64,000 bases of DNA from Argentina anserina (Eukaryota; Streptophyta; Magnoliopsida; Rosales; Rosaceae), in contig NC_065874.1 in assembly GCF_933775445.1 (NCBI RefSeq), forward strand, positions 16,077,001-16,141,000, written 5' to 3'. How positions within the stretch are numbered: position 1 is the first letter of the stretch; every line of letters begins with the position of its first letter. The translations under genes were made by a program, and so were the position numbers. Under the pieces are notes generated by a model. It was not told where the DNA came from, made no database searches, and worked only from the letters and a program-made list of their open reading frames with translations. This document shows, piece by piece, positions 11,001-22,656 of this stretch.

Positions 11001-13296
11001 TGAATCTCCAAAGGATGACCATGAATTCCCATCCGGCGATCTATCATGCAAGAACCATCTGTGACCAGTAGTGTTGGAAACATATCAAATCCATCTGCTA
11101 GACAGAGCTTTAAAATCATTTTTATCCCAGTTTGTACATCAACTCTCTCTTGCACTGAAAGATCTCCAGAGCATTTTCCATAAGCTCTTAACAGGATAAT
11201 CCACCATAACCCTAGACCACAAAGCACAAGTCTTAGTCAGCAACTGATGAGATAGAAATCAAATTTTGAACTATGAACAGGAATGTTAGAATATAATCCA
11301 CACCAGCACTCTGAGAGAGAGATGTCCCGAGTGTTTTGGCTCACAGAGAATGATATATACTAAAACTCTTCTTCAAAAAAAAAAAATCCCTACCAGAGTC
11401 AACAGGGGCAACACGACCAATAGCAGCTTCACCAAAGTCAGGATCTAACACATCTTCAGTTGCATAGTCATCACCTTCGAGTGGAACAGTTCGAACCTTG
11501 AAACTGGCAGGCATCAATCCTTGACCAGGACTATAACAATCCATGGTTTTCTCCCAGCTCTGCAACAGCAGTGAATATTAGAAACAAACTAAACCACACA
11601 ATGCAAATTCAGCATCTATAAGATAGCTCATTCTTTGAAGAGAACACACAAAAAGCTAGGCATGATATTTTTTTTTTCCGAAGTATTTGAAAATTTAAAG
11701 TCTTGGAAGACGTGACTTCTAGAATGTAGACTTTAAAATATTTCAAAATGGACAATAACAATCAGTTGAGCAGAGAATCGATACTGTTATGGGTACATAA
11801 GGTAGAAGAGAGGACCTTAGTATATAAGCTATTTAGTTATTTTACAGAATAAACCTCAATTTTAATACAGTTACACATGTAAGTGCTCCGAATGAAATCT
11901 TATGATTGTTCCCGGATAAATCCCATGGAAATCATCGATTATCAACTTTCCAATAACTGGTAATTGGAAAGCCAAAAAGTGTTTGAGGCAGAGACAAGCA
12001 ACAGTCAAGGAACCCTAAGAACCTATGCAGCTTCAAAGGAAGCAAGTTGCCCATAGGTTGGCTGAAAAGAGAAGGAGAGGGAGAAAGACAGGACGAATAC
12101 TCCTAGTCAAGATTGTGAATGGCAGCCGGCTGCTGCTGCTGCTGCTGCCATAAACATTGGGTAACGCATCCTTGCATTAAGAATATTTTACTTGTTGCAG
12201 AAACACCAAACTTCTTCTTGATGCTGTGAGTGTACAAATTCTATATCGGTAGCCAGCCCACGTTAATTATATTGATTTGACCTTTATAAAGAACTGCAGA
12301 GAGGTCCACTAAAGTTGGTCTATTATAAGGATGGAATGCCAGGATTTGATATGCAATTGGGCATGTTCGTAGATTGTGGTGAACGCATCTTCGAATCACA
12401 ATGAAGGTCTTTCATACTTAATAAGGTTGTATTCTGGAGAAAATCGAAATATAAGAATATCTCAAAGAAAATATGTAAGATGAGACATTTATGAGAAAAT
12501 AGAAGAAAACTTACTGCAAGGGACCAAAATATTAAAGTAGAATTCCAAAAACTGAACTAGAGTTAAGCATTTTTGTAAGGGTCAACAGGGTAATCAGATA
12601 TACCTGCAACTGAAGGGTATGAAGAATAAAGTTCCGCACGATATCATACTCCCCTTTTAAAAGGAAGGCTATCCCGGATGGTATAAAATCCCGAATGAAG
12701 ACCTGATCATAGTTCAGAGTACTGGGGGAGCTTGGATCATTAGCAGCAATGGTTCCAATAGGATTATTACAATAATAGACCATGGAGTTTCTTAGCAAAG
12801 TCCAAGCTTCATCCTCAAGTGAATTGCTCATAATCTTCTGCACAGCATCTTCATGCACTGCTGCTGCAGCCGGCTTACCATTTGACCCAAAACCCCCATT
12901 TCCATTGTCCAGTGGCTGATCCACTTTGAATTGATTCGCATCTGAACCGAGTATACCATTAGAATGACCTGATTTCACCTTCTCCGATTCATCCACAAAC
13001 AAAGTCCTACGCTGATCCTCCGCAGGACTTTCCATCCGTTGACAATTATACCTCATAGAATCCAATCTACGAGAACCACCACCCGCATCCCCCTGAAAGA
13101 CACCAACACCCCTGCGATCCCCTAAACCTCTTGAACTTTTACACACCTGAGCGCGCACCGAACTCCTCTTCCCTCCATTATTCACACCACACTTAACAGA
13201 CATTCCCCCATTCACATTGCTGAGAAATGCATCGAAACAGCCGAGGCGACCGCTTCCCCCATACAAAAGCTGGCGAGCAGCCTCCACAGTAGCCAT
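8032..13296 (-). CDS. Alkaline/neutral invertase (GH100), chloroplast-type, 6 coding exons
   Basis: The enzyme hydrolyses sucrose to glucose and fructose at neutral to alkaline pH. Coding exons on the minus strand are 13296-12604, 11559-11394, 11211-11000, 10336-9843, 9761-9713 and 8349-8032, all in phase, giving 643 aa. Residues 1 to about 150 are a poorly conserved basic and Ser-rich leader. The GH100 core then runs from [19 protein letters not shown] through [32 protein letters not shown] (Asp285), ALEGREW (about 505-511) and [11 protein letters not shown] to the C-terminus. The Asp and the Glu residues in these motifs are probably catalytic by family analogy. The leader start [10 protein letters not shown] resembles the plastid-targeted E-type invertases. 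The start is the ATG at 13296; an upstream in-frame GTG lies across the 5' UTR splice site. Intron 3 has a GC donor. Intron 5 holds a tandem duplication. The gene appears intact. Confidence 0.92.
8530..9440. repeat. Tandem duplication of ~440 bp inside invertase intron 5
   Basis: Two diverged copies lie in tandem. AGATCTGACAAATGATTTTT starts at 8726 and again at 9167, an offset of 441. The block ending in AGCCTCTGGAACTTCCTAGA appears in both. Differences are scattered, so the duplication is not recent. It is non-coding. Confidence 0.75.
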
Positions 13297-13740
13297 TGAG
13301 CCTATCACAGAAAATCAAACGACTTCAAAAACCTGCATTCAATCTCTCTCTCTTCCCTAACGAAAACTCAAAAACTAATCGATAATCAATACCTCGTCTC
13401 TTAATCAAGTAACCTACACATACACACAGCCCGAAACTCATAAAAAACAAAACTGCTGATCCAATCCGATCTTATCCATATCGTCCAAAATTGAATTTCC
13501 ACTAGCTATAAACTCACTAATTAAATATATAAAAGCAAAGCCTACTGAGGAAGTTGATGATCAACTAATCTAGAATCTTGGCAAACAAAAATTAACAAAT
13601 TCAAAAGCGTAAAATTGGATGTGAATTGTGAATTCGAATATTTTACCTGACAAAAATGAAGCGCGCGGGTGGAAGAAGAAGAAGAAGAAGAAACCTCGGT
13701 GGTCGGTGTGAGCAAAGCAACGATCAGACGCAAGGCACCA
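13297..13740 (-). promoter_or_regulatory. 5' UTR and 5' UTR intron of the invertase gene
   Basis: On the minus strand a donor (TTTTGTCAG followed by GTAAAA) ends an upstream exon at 13647, and an acceptor (TGATAG) precedes 13301, five bases before the ATG. This suggests a 345-bp 5' UTR intron. The upstream exon contains a (TTC)n run (13672-13692). The transcription start was not located. Confidence 0.5.
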
Positions 13741-14810
13741 TGGATTGTGTGAGGAAGGAAGAGATGCTTTTGGTTTTTGGTTGATTTGTGAGGGGGGAAA
13801 TGAAATAGGGTTTGTTTTTCTCTGTAATTTTCCTTTTTGTATTTCTCGATCTGGTGACTTATGACTGGTGGTGAGTGGCGGCCATAATTAGTAGATTTTG
13901 TTTTTGTTAATCAGCCTTTTGATTCCTGGAATCCTGTGGCTTTACGTGTCCATCTTTTACTCTCGTTATTTGTTTCCAACTACTTGCGTATGAATACAAT
14001 TTTACTCCCGTCTTCGCTTATCTGCCGACTATTGCTTGATTTGAAAACTAAGTATTGTTCGTGTACCTGCATTCGTGGCACTTTAACTCCAATTAGCTAG
14101 AAAGGCTCACAAGCTACAAGATATATGTGGATGGAGAGAAAGAGTTTAGTAGTTACCAACATGTTAGACATATGGTTTCTATCTTTTTCGAATTACATAA
14201 GCAATGGAAGCCATAGGGTTTAGGGTTATCATTCTTAAAAAAAAAAACCATAAATCAATAGCAGTGTGAATCACCCAAGTTAGCTGAGTACACCATAGAG
14301 TAATATGATTAACTGAGTACAACATATGACAGTATTACGTAATATTCCATGCACATAGAATAATTACTCGTATTGTAATACAAATACAATTATACTTTCC
14401 TTGTACAAGAGAGTTCCTTTTTTTAATAACAAAAGTGGGAGAGACTTGCAGTTGCTCAATATATGTGCTTACTTTCTGGCATCATCACTCACCAGCCCAG
14501 ATTTTTTGGGTTCTTTAGCCATCAAACTAAATCTGACCGTAGCTACTGTTGCGCAATGAGCCAATATGAATCATATTAATTTCAATTTACCTATAAAATA
14601 CATCTGTAAACTGTATTTATGTGGATGAACAGAATTAAAATAGATCGAAGCTTTAAATTTTAAGGTATTACAGTAGATACTAATATTGACTATAAGTCTA
14701 TAAGTCAAGGTTTTACGCCACAGAGTGGCGTTTATTATACAATTCTACAAGTAAAAGGATGTCGAGACATGCAGCTCTATGCATGTATATATGGGCGTGC
14801 GTAGTTTAAG
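13741..14810. other. Intergenic: invertase promoter and 3' flank of the P450
   Basis: AT-rich DNA between two minus-strand genes, with a short GGTTTAGGGTTA telomere-like motif near 14217. No further gene was recognised. Confidence 0.5.
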
Positions 14811-17394
14811 TTAGGCTTCAACGGGTTGAGCTTGGAGGCGAACCTTGAGCCCATCAACTGGGAAGGGATTCATACCACCTGTGATCTTGCAATTAGGGTT
14901 TACAAGTTCCCATTTGAATCTAATAACGAGATGGTGCATGAAACTGAGAATTTGCAGACGAGCGTAGTCCTTTCCTGGGCAAATTCGCGGACCGCTTCCG
15001 AATGGAATGTTCGTGTAAGGAGGAAGACTTGTTTTCTCGTATCTTGCAGGATCGAACTCTTCTGGCGCTGGAAAATATTCAGTGTTCATGTGTGTGGTGC
15101 TCACTGTCCAGTAGACCTATACAAATTACAAAACTTAAGCACAAATCAATTGAGAACTGATCGAGTTAAGTTTATCTTTAAGTATCAATTAACGTACATA
15201 CCTTCCATCCTTTAGGAATTGTATAACCTTGGTAAGTGAAGTCGGTTGCAGCCTCTCTAAATGTTCCCTGAAGAGGTGGTATGAGCCTCATCGCCTCTAA
15301 GGCCACGTTCCACGAATACTTCATTTTTTGCATATCCTCCCAGTTGAGTTGCTCGCCAGACTTTTTGGACTTCAAATCTCCAGTTGTTCTGTTAATTGGT
15401 AAAACAAGATAGAGTTAACCCTGAAATTGAATAACTAATGCTTATGCAACCTAGCAGCTGACTGTCCCGATATATCCTCGATATATTCACGATATTAAGA
15501 AAACGATACGATAAGTTGTTTATCGGTCAACCCGAAAAATCAAGTCAAAGGGCGATATATCGGGTTGACCCGATATATCGGTTTTTTTTTTTAATTTTTT
15601 TTAAAACCACGTCGTTTTGAAAAAAAATTTAAAGAAAATGAAAGATTCGTCGATAGTATTCGATGATGAGAGAGTTTATGATGAATGATTACCTCTATTT
15701 TTATTAATTAATATTATTTATATATTTTAATTGTCAAAAAAATCAAATATTTTTTGTTTATAAAATTTATTTGGTATATTTTGAAATATAAGTTTTAATT
15801 TCTCAAGTTTATTGGTATATTTTGAAGTATATGTTTATAAATATATTAAATTTAATTGAAAATTATTAAAAACGATAAATCCGATATATCTCGATATATC
15901 TCCGTTATATCCTTATTTTACAAAATCGATACGATGCTGATAATCGTTATTTAGAGCGTTCTGTATGAGTATATGACTGGCCAAACAGAGACACATGCAT
16001 ATATTATTTCTGCCTCTAGCTACGTCGTCCGTCAAAACCTCTAAACTAGCATCGAACTATTTCTAACATCTTGTGCCAGTGGCATGCATCACAATTGGAT
16101 TATTAAGCAATGACTGTCAACTTGTAACTAAATTAAAATTGATAAAGACATATGGAGACCAAGCTTGCATTGCCTTGCCTATATATTTTGTTGCATATAT
16201 AACTCGCAAGAATTCCTATAATATATATATGGAGCAGCTAGGATTTTACTTGCCTACAACGCGACACACACAATGCTAGCTTCATCGTTTGAAGTTTTCT
16301 AACTCATGTTTCATATAAATTAATAGCTAGGTACGACGTACATGTCTAAATTTTATTAGAAAATTAACTGTTTATCTCTTTAATTACTAGAAACACATCG
16401 GGCATGAGAAGAGAAAGTAAGATTTACCAGTTCGGACTTTGTCATAGATGTCAGGTCTTTCTGCCAGGAACTTCACGATAAAAGTAGTAGTCATGACTGG
16501 AGAGATGAACGCAGCGGCCACGGTCCCCATAATTTTATCAGCAATTTCGTTTTCCGGCATAAACTTCCCGGTACTCGGGTCAGTCGTGGAGATCATATAA
16601 GACATAATATCATGCACCTCATTCTCGGTAGACGCCATAACTTCTTTCCTTTCCTTAACAAACGATTGAAAAATCTCCCTTGCAGCCTGGGCGGCTTTCA
16701 TTGCTCGATGAAATACAGTCCCAGGAATATTCACAGGCATGGTGTGAAGTGCCAGCATCATTGTGTCCATCAACTCCACAAGCTTCTGAATACGACCATG
16801 GTCTTCCACTCCCATGAAGAACTTAGCCGAGAGAGTCAAAACGAGTAGCTGCGAAAGGTGATGAGCCTCGATCACCTGTCTGCCATCCCAGTGCATTTTC
16901 AGGTTGTCAAGAACTATGGAATCCATCTGCTTCACGTAGCCTACGAGGGCTTCCGCTTTCAGAAACCCCGGTGCTCGAGCCACGTGCATTTCAGTAGCTC
17001 TTGGTATGATAGTGGAAGCAGCCTTTTGATAAGAAGAGCGGAAAAGCTTTTGCATGGAGTGAGATCTCCATACTGTAAAGAGCTTCTCTTCGTTGGAGGC
17101 CACAAATTTGTGACCAGCAGTGCCACATAACACCACGGTTGGCTCCCCCAGTATCTTAGTTTTGAAGATTTTGGAGGAGTATTTTTTCATTCTGTCCCCA
17201 ACAAATTTGTCATGGTCACTGTGTAGAAAGGCAAAGGTTTCGCCGATAATCGGCCACCCAAAATTGCCTGGGGGAAGGTCAATGGCTTTGTCATGGGATT
17301 TTGATTTATTGAAAGACCAAAAAAGGACTGCAAGAGTAGTAGTAGTGAAGAGGGCAAATAGGGTAGACAAGAAGATGTAAAAGTTGTAATCCAT
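14811..17394 (-). pseudogene. CYP716-like cytochrome P450 with a one-base frameshift and no canonical I-helix motif
   Basis: Minus-strand exons are 17394-16428, 15388-15202 and 15116-14811. CYP716 enzymes oxidise triterpene scaffolds such as beta-amyrin at the ER. Seen: an N-terminal membrane anchor (residues ~6-26), the proline hinge LPPGNFGWPIIGE, ExxR as EAMRL, the PERF-like FDPARYE and the heme loop FGSGPRICPG. Two defects stand out. Exon 2 is 187 nt, one base short for phase, so reading on from exon 1 meets TGA a few codons into exon 2. The break lies at about 15374-15379, where family alignment expects one more base. Also, the I-helix oxygen-activation motif (A/G-G-x-D/E-T-T/S) is replaced by AAAFISPVMTTTF at about 293-305. 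Repaired length would be about 486 aa, normal for the family. It is probably a pseudogene, although a sequencing error could explain the frameshift alone. Confidence 0.82.
15471..15955. repeat. GATATATC-rich repeat element in P450 intron 1
   Basis: Two direct copies of a motif starting CCGATATATC and containing CGATACGAT lie near 15473-15522 and 15881-15948. A near-perfect 28-nt palindrome at 15553-15580 has CGATATATCGGG arms around a 4-nt centre. The DNA between is very AT-rich. It looks like a non-autonomous transposon or relic of one; the family is unknown. Confidence 0.5.
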
Positions 17395-17451
17395 GGTTGA
17401 ATGGCTAGCTACTACTATGAGTTGATGAACAATATTAGCTAGAGTTGCTCC

Positions 17452-17459
17452 TTTATATA
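17452..17459 (-). promoter_or_regulatory. TATA box of the P450 gene
   Basis: The minus strand reads TCTATATAAAGG 58 bases upstream of the ATG at 17394. This is normal spacing for a plant core promoter and supports that start. Confidence 0.6.
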
Positions 17460-17660
17460 GAAGTATGTTTGCATGCTCGACTATAGTTCCTCTTTCTTAC
17501 GGATCGGATCAAGAATATATGGACCTTTGGTTGGCTAAAATAAACAAATAATTGCCATGCTATTTAAGTAAAATCTCATCAAAGTCAATAATCAAGGGAA
17601 CATAATATAGATTATTACCTAGTGTTATAAAAGTATTCTTGATGGGATAAATTTTTACAT

Positions 17661-18000
17661 GCTACTAGTACCACGTGACAATGCCTAGTGGTCATCTTTA
17701 CTTGTTTTATTTCGACACGTGGATTTATTACACTAAAATTATAATTTAACATATTTTTATTATTTGTGAAATGACCTTCATGGGTATTAATGATCAAGAT
17801 TTTGGGTTTAGAGTTTAGAGTTTAGGGTTTAGGGTTTAGAGTTTAGAGTTTTAGGGTTCAGGGTGTAGAGTTTTTGAAAAAAAAAAACCTAAAATAGTAT
17901 TTGACAAAATAGTTTAAATATAATTTTTTAAATTAAATCTTGCATGTCAAATTGTGAATAGAAAGGTAGACCATTAGGCATTGCCACGTGGTGATACGGT
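17661..18000. mobile_element. MITE-like inverted-repeat element carrying telomere-like repeats
   Basis: Arms of about 40 bp at 17661-17700 and 17961-18000 are inverted copies. The best part is ACCACGTGACAATGCCTAGT against ATTAGGCATTGCCACGTGGT on the opposite side. The interior contains the telomere-like run at 17802-17872. No target duplication was identified. The ends carry CACGTG G-box cores. Confidence 0.6.
17802..17872 (+). repeat. Interstitial telomere-like repeat
   Basis: About ten degenerate units of TTTAGGG or TTTAGAG, with two perfect TTTAGGG units in a row at about 17821-17834. It lies inside the inverted-repeat element at 17661-18000. Confidence 0.8.
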
Positions 18001-18787
18001 AACACTAAAACATTTCTCGATGACGGGTGCCAAGCTCCGCTTAATTAGGTTCAAGGTGGCCAACGTACTACTAGCTAGTCCAGGTGGTACGCGTACGGTG
18101 ATACGTCTTAGATATGTCAGATTTAAGAGAAGCGTTGAAAGAATGTTGTTGTTGGTGTTGCTTTTTTGTTTTGTTTTATTTTTAGAATGGATTTTAAAAG
18201 AGCTTATATTCATACCTCCTAAAACAACACTTATGTCTTTTTTTTTAAGTTAGTGCTGACTTTGTTACCAGCTGAGAAATTACCGATACATATAAATATA
18301 AAAATAAATAAAAAGACAATGATTTCAATAATACATCTAATTTATCAATTTTTTTTCTTACGATGATATATCGTTTTTAATAATTCACATATGCATCGTA
18401 ACAAAAATATTGTTCTCACTTTGTAGACGTTTTTTTTTAAATTTTAGCTTTTTATTATTCCAGTTTATTGTCATCCGCCGTTTTGAATGCATTTTGTTGT
18501 TATGAATTATAGATAAATTTTATTGTACAATGATTCTATTCAAGCTTGAGAGACTCGATATAGTTATAATATGTTTGAATCGATTGAATGAATTTTTAAA
18601 GTAAAAATAGAGTTTTATTGGACTATGGGCATTTTGGGAAAATTGGGAAGGTTTAAATAATATTATAGTTGTTTGTCAAAGTAAATTAGAGCTCTAATTA
18701 CTAGAGAGGTCTAAATACCGTTTTTGAAAATATGAATAGAAGCTCCAGAAGTTATAAGAGGAAGCTTATTTTTTTTGACACTTGGGC
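18001..18787. other. Intergenic, AT-rich
   Basis: No gene or clear element seen between the MITE and the LINE tail. The open frame over 17981-18253 is not protein-like. Confidence 0.5.
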
Positions 18788-18924
18788 CTTTTTTTTTTGA
18801 AAGGGAGTTGGGGGAATAATCCCCAACACAAAATTATTTAATTAAACAGAACATCAAATAAATGCCTCAGAGGGCACATAAGGCCAGAACCCCGGGCTAC
18901 AATAGAAGCAGAACATAAATTCTC

Positions 18925-20593
18925 TTAGAGAACATCCCTAATAATAGCAGGACTCTCATCTGACCAAAATTCATCAACATCAGAAAAACTAGCAAGTTGT
19001 GCTAACCTGTTAGTCACGCTATTTGCTTCACGGAATATATGACTCACTTGAACAAAGGGGGGTGAATCTAAGTACACCTTACAATCCTCCACAAGCCGAC
19101 CCACATCAGATAAATCACAAGTTGTACGCGCAATTGTCGCAGCAAGCAAGGCACAATCGCACTCTATTTCAACGTCATCCCAACCCTTCTGAATAGCAAT
19201 AAGAATACCTGAACGCAATGCCTCCGTCTCCATATGTAGCGTCGACCCAACATGATTAAACGGTCGAGCCAATGCAGCTACACATACACCAGTAACATCA
19301 CGCACCACTACTCCTATGGCTCATTTCCCTGTAGCCTGAAGAAAGAAACCATCAACATTGATCTTCAGTCTATCACTCGGGGGTACCTGCCACCCTACCT
19401 TCATTCTCTTCTCCTTCTTACGAACTACCGTAGTAACACTCTGAAATTCAGAAAGCCATTGAGTTTCCCAATTCACCAAAAATCACGGATCAAGACCTTT
19501 TTGTTGCCACACTAATTCATTACGGGCCTTCCAAATCGCCCAAAGTAAGATAAACCAAGTATCACATTGAGGTTTGGATAATAGTTCCAGCATATCAAAA
19601 AACCAACAAGAGAAAAGAGTCACTTAATTCTTACACCCCCACCGCCGACATAGAGCTTATATCCCAAATCTGAGCAATCTTCTTACAATCTCTAAATAAA
19701 TGGAGCTCATCCGCCACATTCCTACCGCATAACACACAAGAAACATCATCAATAGGGATGTGTCTCCGAGACAATTTGGCTCGAGTAGGGAGAATGCCCT
19801 TGACAAGCCGCCATATAAAACACCTGACCTTGGGAGGAATATGCGCATGCCATATTGAGCTCCAGAAACGCTTCAACACATTCCCATTAGAAGACGAGGC
19901 AACATCGATTTCATTACCCCCCGGAGAAGCCCAAGCAATATGATAACAACTACGAACTGAGAACATACCTCGCTTATCATAATGCCACATGAATCTGTCC
20001 ACCACCCTGCGACTACAAAGCGGAATACTCAAAATGCCTTCCGCATCTTTTGAATAAAACAGCTCTGAAACCACCTCTTCAATCCAACCATGATCAATCA
20101 AATCCGACAGAATCCAATCCTCAGAACCCACCATCAACGACGAGATCGGTCTGAAAGACCGAGCTTTTGGAATCCAAGGATCATGTCAAACCCTAATTTG
20201 ATCACCCCGCCCAACCTGCATCCCGATACCTTTTTGAAGAAATTCCCTTCCTGCTAAAATGCTCCGCCAACTGTATAAAAATCCAGCCTTAGCCTTGGCA
20301 TCTAAAAAACTCATTTTAGGAAAATAACGAGCCTTGAACATGCGTGACACTAGAGAGTCTGGAAACATAATTATCCTCCACCCTTGTTTAGCAAGAAGAG
20401 AAAGATTGAAAGTGTGAATATGTCGAAACCCTAGACCACCAGCCGATTTCGGAGCACATAATCTATCCCATGCAGTCCAATGGATTTTCTTATTCTCCAA
20501 ATCATCTCCCCACCAGAAATTAGCCATCAAGCGTTGCATCTCATGACACAAAGCCTTAGGCAATTCAAAACAACTCATAACATATCTTGGCAT
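18925..20593 (-). pseudogene. Broken C-terminal part of the LINE ORF2 (thumb, zf-RVT, RNase H)
   Basis: Three open pieces lie at 20593-20186 (LMANFWWGDDLENKKIHW, the typical post-RT region), 20137-19631 (IPPKVRCFIWRL then the zinc knuckle CVLCGR-DELHLFRDC) and 19308-18925 (RNase H-like, with METEALRSGI, EIECDC and VSHIFREANSVTNRLA). They belong to one ancestral ORF but are separated by stops and shifts. Confidence 0.8.
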
Positions 20594-20599
20594 CGTCTG

Positions 20600-21833
20600 A
20601 GTAACAGCCTTAATTTAGACCTCCTTGCCTGTAATGCTCAAAGTCTTACCCTCCACTCGTGCACCCGTTTCTGAACTCGTTCAACAAGAAAATGGAAAGC
20701 CTTAGTTTTGGAGTAGCTAATCTCAGTAGGCAATCCCAAATACTTATCACGTTTATCCACCCGATCCACACCCAACAACGCAGCAATAAAATCCTAACAT
20801 AGCCGTGGCACATTTCTACTAAACGAAATACAACTTTTATCAAAATTGATGCACTGTCCCGAGGCTTGTACATATTTACTGAAATCTCCTTCAACTCAAG
20901 GCATTCCACGAACTCAGCTTGGAAAAATATAAATGAATCATCAGCAAAAAAAACAAATGGCTCACCGTAGGATCACCAGTGCAAATCCGAACCCCATGGA
21001 CATCCACCTTCACCTCGGCCTGGCTAATTTCGATAAAACTTCACCACATAGCAGAAACAGATAAGGGGAGTTACTATCACCTTGTCGGAGACCTCGGCCA
21101 GGTACAACTTTTCCATAAACCTTGCCATTGACAACAAATTGATAAGTCACAATTCTAATGCAATACATCAGCCATTGAATCCAAACTCCACTGAAACCAA
21201 ATTTAATAAGAAATTTCTCAAGAAAAATCCATTCAACTCGGTCATATGATTTACTTAAATCTAACTTTAATGCCTCATAACCCTTCTTCCCTCTCCTTCG
21301 CTTCTTTAAAAGGTGAGATATCTCAAATGCAACTAAAGAATTGTTAGAGATTAATCGCCCTACGACAAATGCACTTTGGAAGCACTAATCAAACCTGGAA
21401 GTAAAGGCTTCAAGCTGTTGGCCAACACCTTCGACCCAATTTTGTATAACACGTTACATAAACTAATCGGTCTCATTTGGGACATATTCTCAGGAACTTT
21501 CACTTTCGAAATGTGAGTGACATTGGTATAATTAATCACCTTGGTAAGCTCCTCATTACCAACAAACGACCTCACCGCTGCCACAACATCCTTACCAACC
21601 AGAGACCAAAAATGTTGATAGAAACTTGGCGAAAACCCATTTGGCCCTGGAGATTTTAGAGAATGCATCTGCTTCAAAGCATCCCAAACCTCAGACTCTT
21701 TAATCTCTCTAGTTAAACGACTGTTAACCTCATCACCAATAAGTCGAGGAAGCACACTGACTACCTCCTCAATGTTAACAGGATTGCATGAAGTGAACAA
21801 AGAAGAGAAATAGTTGACCACAATCCGCTCCAA
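20600..21833 (-). pseudogene. Broken reverse transcriptase of the LINE
   Basis: An open stretch at 21833-21360 carries the N-terminal RT motifs. The reading then shifts frame but keeps the LDLSKSYDRVEW-like and QGD blocks and the FADD catalytic pair. It cannot be translated as one protein. Its neighbours are the truncated endonuclease upstream and the zinc/RNase H part downstream. Confidence 0.8.
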
Positions 21834-22415
21834 ATCCTCATCAGTCGTACACCACTCACCATTCTCGTCCTTAAGACCCTTGCTTATATTCTTTTTCCTT
21901 ATATATGAAGCTCTTTGGTGGAAAAATCTCGTATTAGAATCGCCCTCCGCTAGCCAAAAAACTTTGGCTCTTTATTTCCAAAAACAAGTCTTTTTGTGTT
22001 GTAACTCACGTAGCTTAGCTTCCAATTCAAGTTTCTGATGAACAAAAAAATGAATTAAGCTTATAAAGATCAGTCAACTGCACCCTAACCTCCTCTATTT
22101 GTTTCTTTAGACCGCGGAACTTCTCTCCACTCTAGGCCACGAGCTCCACCCTTGTATTCGTAATCTTCCTACATGTACCAAAAAAAGGGTCCTCCACCCC
22201 GGCATCATTCCACACATTCTCAACAACTTTCTTACAATCCTCTCCGTGAAGCCAAACATCCTCAAAACGAAAACGTTTTTTCTTCTTCCGGCGTCTCTTC
22301 TTTTTCCGCCGAATATCAATAACAATAGGGAGATGATCACTTTCATTAGGAGGTAAGTGTCTAACCACCGATAGGGGAAAATGCTGCAACCAGCTTTCAG
22401 ACGCCAAAAAACGGA

Positions 22416-22656
22416 TTTTTTATACAATATGATTACAACTCCAACATAAATTATATGTACATGATATATTTGATATATACTGATTTATACTGATTTGTTT
22501 TGAATTTATATGTACATGATATATTTGATATATAAGTTAATTTCATCAATATGCTAAAACCATCACAGAGCTGCATAACAAACATACATGTATTTATATT
22601 TGGCTCACCAATTAACTTTTTATACAATATGATTACAACTCCAACATAAATTATAT
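22416..22656. repeat. Local repeats at the LINE 5' junction
   Basis: A 38-nt segment (TTTTTATACAATATGATTAC and onward) occurs at about 22416-22454, directly beside the LINE end, and again at about 22617-22655. Between them a TTATATGTACATGATATATT unit also occurs twice (about 22450 and 22506). The DNA is very AT-rich. Confidence 0.7.

Larger units (their letters stand above)
18788..22413 (-). mobile_element. 5'-truncated LINE (L1-type) retrotransposon with RNase H domain
   Basis: Read on the minus strand it begins inside the endonuclease (SDHLPI motif near 22340), runs through reverse transcriptase (21833 to about 20600, with SPGPNGFSPSFYQHFW, RPISLCNV, a QGD-SPYLFLLC block near 21080-21050 and FADD near 20940), then a zf-RVT domain (CVLCGRNVADELHLFRDC near 19740-19690) and an RNase H-like domain (19308-18925). 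It ends in an A-run (T-run on plus, about 18789-18799). Several stops and frameshifts break the frame. Only the end of the endonuclease remains, as expected for truncated reverse transcription. No clear target duplication was found. Confidence 0.88.
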
